DNA of 64,000 nucleotides, from contig SIJG01000006.1 of assembly GCA_023374025.1 (NCBI GenBank), forward strand, positions 295,596-359,595, given 5' to 3'. Positions 57,536-64,000 of this stretch are shown here, one piece after another. The stretch is from Heterodera schachtii. Lineage: Eukaryota; Nematoda; Chromadorea; Rhabditida; Heteroderidae. Position 1 is the first letter of the stretch. Each line of letters starts with the position of its first letter. Under the pieces are notes generated by a model. The model saw only the letters and a program-made list of their open reading frames with translations. It was not told the DNA's origin and did no database searches. The translations under genes were made by a program, and so were the position numbers.

Positions 57536-59579
57536 TCAGTAACGATTGTACGAAGTGATCGCTTTGGTGAATTTGCCCGAACTATCCATGGCGCCCATTT
57601 CGTAGTGATCTGGTGTCAAGTTGGGCTCCCAATAGAACACGCCAATGCCATTGTTGCCCATCGCCGTGACACGCGTAAACATGTCCGCAAGCATGGCTTC
57701 GGAGGCGTCAGCATCGCTCCATTTCATGCCAATCTCAGCCACCACCACTTTCTTGCCGAACCTATTAAGAATTTTTGCAAGCTATTTATAAAAACTAAAA
57801 ATGCTATCTACCGTATCATTCCAAGAACCTACACTGTAAAGTTTCTGTCTATTTTAATTTATGAATGATGTAACGGAATTCATATTTTCTGTTCTTTTTG
57901 CTTCTAACTAAGTCCAACGGAACACAAAATTCCCCATTACCGTACTTGTTAATCATTTGTTTCATCGTTATCTCCGACTGTGCATTTAATTGCTGCCAAT
58001 TACTCTTGTTTGGGTAATGCGAGATGCCAACAGCATCATAGTTCGTGCCAGCTTTCTTCAGTGCTTCAAAGTAAGAATTGAATTGGGCGGTTCTATAGCC
58101 GGTTGCCAAATGTACGATCACCGAAAAGTTAATTAATTACCGTAGCCTCTACAAGATTATCGTTTCGGAATTACAGTATTCTCAATGCATTTTAAAATTT
58201 ACCAGAGCATTTGGGTAAACTGCTTTTGATGCCTTGTAACCGCTATTGATCAATTTTGAGATGGCAGCATAATTTGGCGTTTTGGCAATGGGCCACAGCA
58301 TGCCATTATTGATCTCGTTGCCAACCTAATGATTTGTTGGAAAAAACATAATTTTGGACCAAAATAAATAAATGATTTCTGATCACGACTAGTCCTGGCA
58401 TAAATTAATCTGACAAACAAATTTTTATACATAGTCACCAATTGGCCGAGTGAGTCCCGCCATTATTGCTATGTCACTCGAGAATCTCGGTCTCGAGTCC
58501 CAACACACTCAAGGAACAGACGGATTTTTCGGTATCAGAATATCGGGATATTTCTGTATGTTCCCACCTAGCATAATATCTTAAAAAATTGAAAACGATT
58601 TCACTAATTACCTGGACCCACAACACGGAGATGCCATTGCTTTTCAGATGGCTTAACACTTCATAAGTGTGCTTGTACACATCCGTGACCAGTTGTTCCA
58701 AGGAATGGCCTTTCCATGCAGACGGAATCGGCTGCTGGCCTGGGTCAGCCCACGAGTCGGCGTAGTGAAAGTCGATCATTAGTGCCATGCCCTGAGCTTT
58801 TGCGCGTTTGGCCTTGTTCAGCGTGTCCACCTTGTTGCACCATCCGCCGGCCGGATTCACCTTATACTCATTTCTCGGTATTTTTGCTTTCTCAGTCTTG
58901 AGGGTCGGGTTCCATTCTCGATATCGGTTCTTGGGCCCAATTCTCGGTTTCTGTTACAATTCCAAGTCTCGAGTTGAATTCTCATTCTTTGTTAATTCTA
59001 TTATCAAGTCTCGGGTTTCATTCACAGTTTCGATTCGTGGGTTCATTCAATTTTCTCGAGTTCAGCTCTCAATCTCAAGTCTTGGCATACTCTATTAACT
59101 TGCCATGATTTCAATCAGTTTACCTATGCAGAAAATTTAAAAAACAGAGCCCTTAATGACTTGCTTTTTCGAACTTACCCTGCCTGAGCTTCGGAGATGC
59201 ATCCATTAGTCTTTTTTAAAATGTGAATTAATTTACAGTTTTATGTTTTTTCTGCCCTTAATGTCCTTAAAAAGGGTGGCTGTGCTTTGCCTTAAATCCA
59301 TTCATATGTCCTTAAAGATTAGACCCATCATGCCCTTTGTTTTCCTTAATATTTTTTGATCACTTGTCTTACCCAAACGCGCAGTCGGACGGCGTTCATG
59401 CCGTATGACTTCATCAACGCGAACAGATCAGTTTTTTTGCCGTTACTGTCGAGAAAGGGTTGCCCATCCTTTTCCTGCTGTGTGACAAAACTGATGTCGG
59501 CACCTTTGTACACTGCACAAACAATGCCAACAAGCAACAAACATAAATGGCACAAAAATGCCAATTTCAAAGAAGCCAT
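57536..59579 (-). CDS. GH53 arabinogalactan endo-beta-1,4-galactanase
   Basis: Exons (minus): 59579-59373, 58860-58612, 58325-58203, 58121-57941, a possible 16-nt micro-exon 57848-57833, and 57761-57536 (TGA). Together 1002 nt, 333 aa, the usual GH53 size. Signal peptide MASLKLAFLCHLCLLLVGIV, then YKGADISFV, MNAVRLRVWVNPAGGWCNK, MALMIDFHYADSWADPGQQ and LWVQVGNEINNGMLWP with the acid/base Glu, then AVGISHYP, VVVAEIGMKW with the nucleophile Glu, and GVFYWEPN. It hydrolyses beta-1,4-galactan of plant pectin side chains, so it is a candidate secreted cell-wall-degrading effector. Oddities: exon 4 lacks an AG acceptor (TTTTCG before GTGATC), and a direct join of exon 4 to the last exon is out of frame unless the micro-exon is used. 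Either real non-canonical splicing, early decay or sequence error. Confidence 0.9.
58861..59372 (-). other. Intron 1 of the GH53 gene with CTCGAG/TCTCGG repeats
   Basis: A 512-bp intron in an enzyme family otherwise common in microbes. It carries a stretch rich in TCTCGG, TCTCGAG and TTCTCGA motifs (about 58868-59085), also seen in intron 2 near 58480-58500. Probably remnants of a simple repeat. No coding content. Confidence 0.6.
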
Positions 59580-62289
59580 CGGAATTATTAAATTTTACTT
59601 TATCGGGAATTCATTTTAACTTAATATATATTTATATTTAAATACCCAAAAAAAATGAGAAAAAAATCACACAAAAATTTTAGTGAATTTTTTATGTTTG
59701 TTCAGTTGCGTTAAAACGAAGGATCAAAGCAATTGTTACAAAATTTACGTTTCATAATAGTTTGGTGTTCAAATAATTTTCTGTTATTTGTGTCTGAAAA
59801 TTCGCACTTTTCAGTCTGCCTCTAAAAAGGGATTTTAATTTTATTTTTAAAATAAATAAAAAATTATTTTGTTCGCTTAAATATTTTAATGCAATTTTTA
59901 CCTTCCTAAATTTATTATTATTATTTATTATTTGCATTTTCAAAGATATGACAAAACAAGTTGACTTTTAAAATTTTTTTAATAAAAACCAAAACCTTTA
60001 AAGCTATTGTTTGAATGAAAAATTCATATTGTTTCATTTATGAGGAGCATAAAGAGTTGCAAAAAGAATTCATTCAAATTAAATATTTTTTTTATTTGCC
60101 TTTTTGTAAAGCTTTAAACCATCACGTCAAAAATTTAGTCGCAAAATTTTCAAGTTTTATAAAAAGAAAATTTTTGTAAAGAAATTTTGTTGTTTTTTTT
60201 CATGCTGAAATGTTTAAACTTTGCCGATTGTTAGCTCTCACTTTTATAATTTTTCGGAAAAACATCAATTCAATCTTACACCAATGAAAAGTCTAAGATT
60301 TGTTCTTAGTTCAGCTTAGAATACGGAGCGATTTTTTTGGAAATGCTTAAGGGGGAGGAGAGAGGCGGGATTTACGAAATCCGTGTGAAATTCTGATAAA
60401 ATTTAAGGCTTACAAAAAAAATAGCAAATAACAGGGAGAACACGCTAAAGTCCAACTCGTCGTGGTCATCTACAATGAGGGGGGGGGGGATTATTGTTAT
60501 TTTTTAGTACAGTCACGGTCAAAAGTATTGCATCAAAAATTTTTTTTTGAAAAATTCGATTTTCTCAAAAATGAATTGTGTGAAAAATGTCTACTTTGTA
60601 CCAAAAGAAATTAATTAGCCCACTAATAAATACCCAAAAATTGTCCCCGTAATTCTCTTTGTTAACGAAAAAAATGGTCATGACCTGACCCGAACCACCC
60701 CCCTTTTTGGTGGGACAAAAGTAATGCATCAAAATGTCTAATAAATTTTCGTTTGGTAGTTTTGGCTTATCTTTTTGCTTATTCCATAAAAATTTGTAAA
60801 GAAAAATGTCTTAAAACAAAAATTTAAAAAAGTTTGTTGAAGAAAAAAGTTTCTATTTTTTTTAATGAGATCAAGAAAATAAAGTAAAGCGAAATTTTTT
60901 TTTTTGTTAAAATATTGATAAAAATCTTAATTTTAACAAAACTTTTTTTTTATAAATTATCATATTTTTTAATTAAGAAACATTTTTGTTTATTTTTAGA
61001 CATATATTTTGAGGTGCATTATGGTTCACCCCGAAAAATTTAAAAAAAATTAAAACCGTTTTAGATCCAATGGACAAAATAGGTAATCGAATTTTAAAAA
61101 CCAGTTTAGAGTGAACTTCCTTGTTCTACACCAGCGAAACATACAATTCATCATTCATCAACTCTTCGGTTTTTTTTGTGACTGTCCTTTTTTTATCAAT
61201 TTATAAATCAAATTTATATGTAGTAGAAAATTAGTCAAATTACAGTGAATAAGACAAAAATTTTAACTGTTTTTAAGACAAAAAAAAACTGCACAATTTT
61301 TCTGTATCGACCTAGCAATATCTAGGGAATTTGGGGTTTCGGCGCTGCCCGTTAAAAAATTTTTTTTTGAAATTCTAAAGAATTTTGTTTTCCTAAGTCC
61401 ACTCAGGTGCACCCCAAAATTTCGCCGGGACTTAATTTCGCCGCCGAAATTTTTTTTTTTTAATTTTTATTTGGAATATCAATGAATGCACTTTATCATA
61501 TGCTTAGGGAAGAGGATGGCAACGCCAATATGTACATTCACGCGTCTGTGCCGTTTTGATGATTTCATCACACAACTAATGCCAGAATCCACTCCATGAA
61601 AAAAGGGCATTTGTATTAGTTTAATGAATTTTGAATTTATTATAGTCATACTGACCTAGAGAAAAAAAAATGAAAAATAATAATAAAAATGAATGACTTT
61701 ATTATACGACATTCTTGCTTTCTTGCTCGAGAGTCTCGACTAGTAAAAATCTCAGTCTTTTTGTCTTTTCGAAAGACGGGCGCTTTTGTTCCGGTAACGA
61801 TTTTCAGGATTTTGATTCTGAAACTTTATCTTATTCCCGTATGTTTGAGCTCATTCCCACATCCTTATTCGAATTGTTTTATTAATTTGTTTTTTTTCTA
61901 ATTTTAAAATTTTACAATTTTAAATCCCTAAAATTGAAAGGGGTTTTTTAACCAAAAACTAACTATTTTGGCAGTTTTTAGCAACTAAAAATCGTATCCC
62001 TAGTCACACATTATGTATATGTATGTCACCAAATTAAATGCTACAATTTTTCAGTTTTTATAAGGGCTCTATGCGGTGTACACGACCATAAAATAAGAAT
62101 GACAATTTTAACGCTTCTTAAACGCACTTTCAGAAGCACTCTAATTAAATATTCTTGATATCCTTAATCCCCAGTCTCAATTAAAATTTCATTTGCATAA
62201 TTATAAAAAAGAAATCTCATCAATAGAATTTTGTAAATTTCTTTTTTTTCCATTTATTTCTTTCACGACAAAATCAATTTGATATCCAC
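59580..62289. other. Intergenic region upstream of GH53, with transposon scraps
   Basis: Mostly AT-rich. TACAGTCACGGTCAAAAGTA at 60510-60529 and GTGACTGTCC near 61180-61190 look like worn ends of a Tc1/mariner-type element. GTGCACCCCAAAATTTCGCC at 61410-61429 resembles the fold-back ends at 56.5 kb. A poly-G run lies at about 60478-60490. No gene supported. Confidence 0.45.
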
Positions 62290-63401
62290 CAGGGATGGGC
62301 CGAGGTTTCGCTTTTCGCATTTCGCCTTTCGCATTATTCGCATTTTTTGGCGTTTCGCATTTCGCTTTTCGCATTTCGCCTTTCGCATTATTCGCATTTT
62401 TTGGCGTTTCGCATTTCGCTTTTCGCATTTCGCTTTTTGGCGCGAAATGCGAAATTTCCACCCCTAAAATGAATATATTTGAAAATTTAAATTTTTAAAA
62501 CGAATGCTTCAGTTTATTATTTTCTGCTAATATATTACACTCAAAATTGCAAAATTTTTCCGGCGGCGCCTATCGGCACCGCCGGACCCCACCAACCACA
62601 ATGTCCTAAAGAGTTTTGAAAAAATAGCGCCACAAAAATAGTGATTAGCGATTTAAAAGCAAAAATGTAAGAGATTGTTAATTTATTTAAAAAAATCCAG
62701 AATTTTGAGACTCAGAAATTCCAGGCTCCCCCCCCCCCGCCGAAATGAAAATTTTTAAAAATTTTCAACGAATAATGGAAAAATTCTTCGAATTTCTCCC
62801 CACAAACGAAAATTAAAAAATTTATGGGTACATTTTTGAATATCCGGTTTTTGTCAAAATTCCCGGTCCCGTGAAACTCTAATAATTATCTTTTTTGCTA
62901 ACTTTTCTATAGCCTAATATGCACGAAAACGAGTTTTTAACTTGGTTTGAAGCTTCTATTTTGAACTTTTTGTTGCATTTTTTGCCTTTTTTGCGATTTA
63001 TTTTTTTGAAAAAATAGTAAATCTTTTGAAAATTTTGCAACTTATCCTATCATATTTTATTACAATTTCCAAAAAATTTTCCGGCGGCGCCTATCGGCAC
63101 CGCCGGACCCTCATTTTACCTTAATTTTTGAAATTTTAACCACAAAATGGGTAGAATTTATCATTTTTGATATGAGAAAAAGATTGAACCGGAAAATGCA
63201 GATTTTTTTTTTTGCATCACAACCTCAAAAGCTATTGGTAAAATTTTTGAAAAAAAAATTTCGCTTTTCGCATTTCGCTTTTCGCATTTTCGCATATTTT
63301 GGCTTTTCGCATTTCGCTTTTTTTTTCATTTCGCATTTTTCAGTTTCGCAAATTTCGCTTTTCGCATTTCGCTTTTTATTTTTCGATTTGGCCCATCCCT
63401 G
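62290..63401. mobile_element. hAT-type MITE with perfect 8-bp target duplication
   Basis: 1112 bp. CAGGGATGGGCC at the left and its exact complement at the right; ATATCCAC on both sides (62282-62289 and 63402-63409). Eight-base duplications and CAGGG-type ends are hallmarks of hAT elements. Both ends carry arrays of TTTCGCATTTCGC-type subterminal repeats. Two hairpins CCGGCGGCGCC-TATC-GGCACCGCCGG lie inside (62560-62585 and 63081-63106). No transposase, so non-autonomous. It ends about 185 bp upstream of the nuclear receptor start. Confidence 0.9.
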
Positions 63402-63586
63402 ATATCCACATCAGCTTATTTTAGCCCCATCCTCAATTTCCATTTCTCTCATAAGATAACAAATAACATTTTTTTTAAATGTTATGGATTTATTTTGCCT
63501 TTTATTCACTTTTTATTTCATTTTAAATTTTAATTATTATTTCATAAATTTGTAATAATTCTATTGTATTTTATGAATTTTAAAAG

Positions 63587-63914
63587 ATGAATCCTAACGC
63601 TGGCAAAAAGTCACTTTATCTCTTAAAATGTGCGGTGTGCAATTGCCCGTGTCGATATTTCTATTATGGGGCCAAATGTTGTGAAAGTAATTAAATTTAA
63701 TGGACCAATAAAATAAAAAGAGACAAAACTCCAAAAAATTAAATTCTTTAATAAATTTCAATTTTTAATTAAAATTGGGGTTAAACCATTTAATTGGAAA
63801 ATTCAAACACAAGAATTTAGAATGCCTTAAAAATTTCAGGTTGTAAACATTTTTTTCGTCGCACAATTTCGTTGATGAAGGAATACAAATGCAAAGATGA
63901 CGGGGAATGCAAAG
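63587..63914 (+). CDS. Nuclear hormone receptor, DNA-binding domain (partial)
   Basis: Exon 1 63587-63686 (ATG at 63587), exon 2 63840-63914, GT-AG in phase; the gene continues beyond the window. The product starts MNPNAGKKSLYLLKCAVC and contains a complete nuclear-receptor first zinc finger: C-x2-C, 13 residues, C-x2-C, with P-box CESCKHFFRR. The second finger begins with C-x5-C (CKDDGEC). In this domain the P-box helix contacts DNA in the major groove of response elements. Divergent receptors of this kind are very numerous in nematodes. The N-terminus is short, so an upstream exon is possible. The ligand-binding domain is not in the window. Confidence 0.88.
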
Positions 63915-64000
63915 GTGAAAAATGGAAAAAAGCGCGAATATAAATATTTAATAAAGAAATTATATAAATTTATATGCCTTTTTGAACAAATTAATTGGAT

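Noticed and set aside
60510..61190. Complete Tc1/mariner transposon
   Set aside because: Only short end-like motifs; no transposase motifs or clear TA-flanked identical ends, so kept as a weak note only.

Overview
The window looks like nuclear DNA of a plant-parasitic nematode, most probably a cyst nematode (Heteroderidae). It is very AT-rich and its genes have many short GT-AG introns. It carries a nematode/insect-style GABA-A receptor subunit, a nuclear-receptor DNA-binding domain and a GH53 endo-beta-1,4-galactanase with a signal peptide. GH53 enzymes are known among the plant cell wall-degrading enzymes that cyst nematodes are thought to have acquired horizontally. The species assignment is inference.

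Layout. (1) 0.4-1.7 kb, minus: calmodulin-like EF-hand gene. (2) 4.2-10.6 kb, minus: a 16-exon RDL-like GABA-A receptor subunit; the exon model closes exactly in frame at 602 aa. (3) 14.3-17.7 kb, plus: a 7-exon gene for a secreted protein with four helix-turn-helix (HTH)-like repeats, each on its own phase 1-1 exon. (4) 19-56 kb: accessory territory holding about 15 intronless genes, pseudogenes and fragments of a related family. These proteins have a signal peptide, an acidic linker (motif GEKWEEKEE) and two or three lysine-rich HTH-like repeats. They are interleaved with an intact 3.4 kb MULE transposon, an LTR-type element, MITEs, fold-back elements, minisatellites and retrotransposon relics. 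(5) 57.5-59.6 kb, minus: the GH53 galactanase gene. (6) 63.6 kb to the end, plus: first exons of a nuclear hormone receptor gene cut by the window edge, with a hAT-type element just upstream.

The strongest candidate for an undescribed system is the secreted multi-HTH family. A predicted export signal on proteins built almost entirely of lysine-rich, homeodomain/transposase-like DNA-binding repeats suggests secreted proteins that could act in a nucleus, possibly that of the host plant. This is a hypothesis; the sequence shows only the signal peptide, the repeats and the expansion. The locus history can be partly read: a 3 kb tandem duplication, an LTR element inserted into one duplicate with the empty site kept in the other, and a MULE inserted into one HTH gene with a perfect 9-bp target duplication.

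Exon models were derived by hand from splice signals, frame closure and family motifs. No database search was possible.
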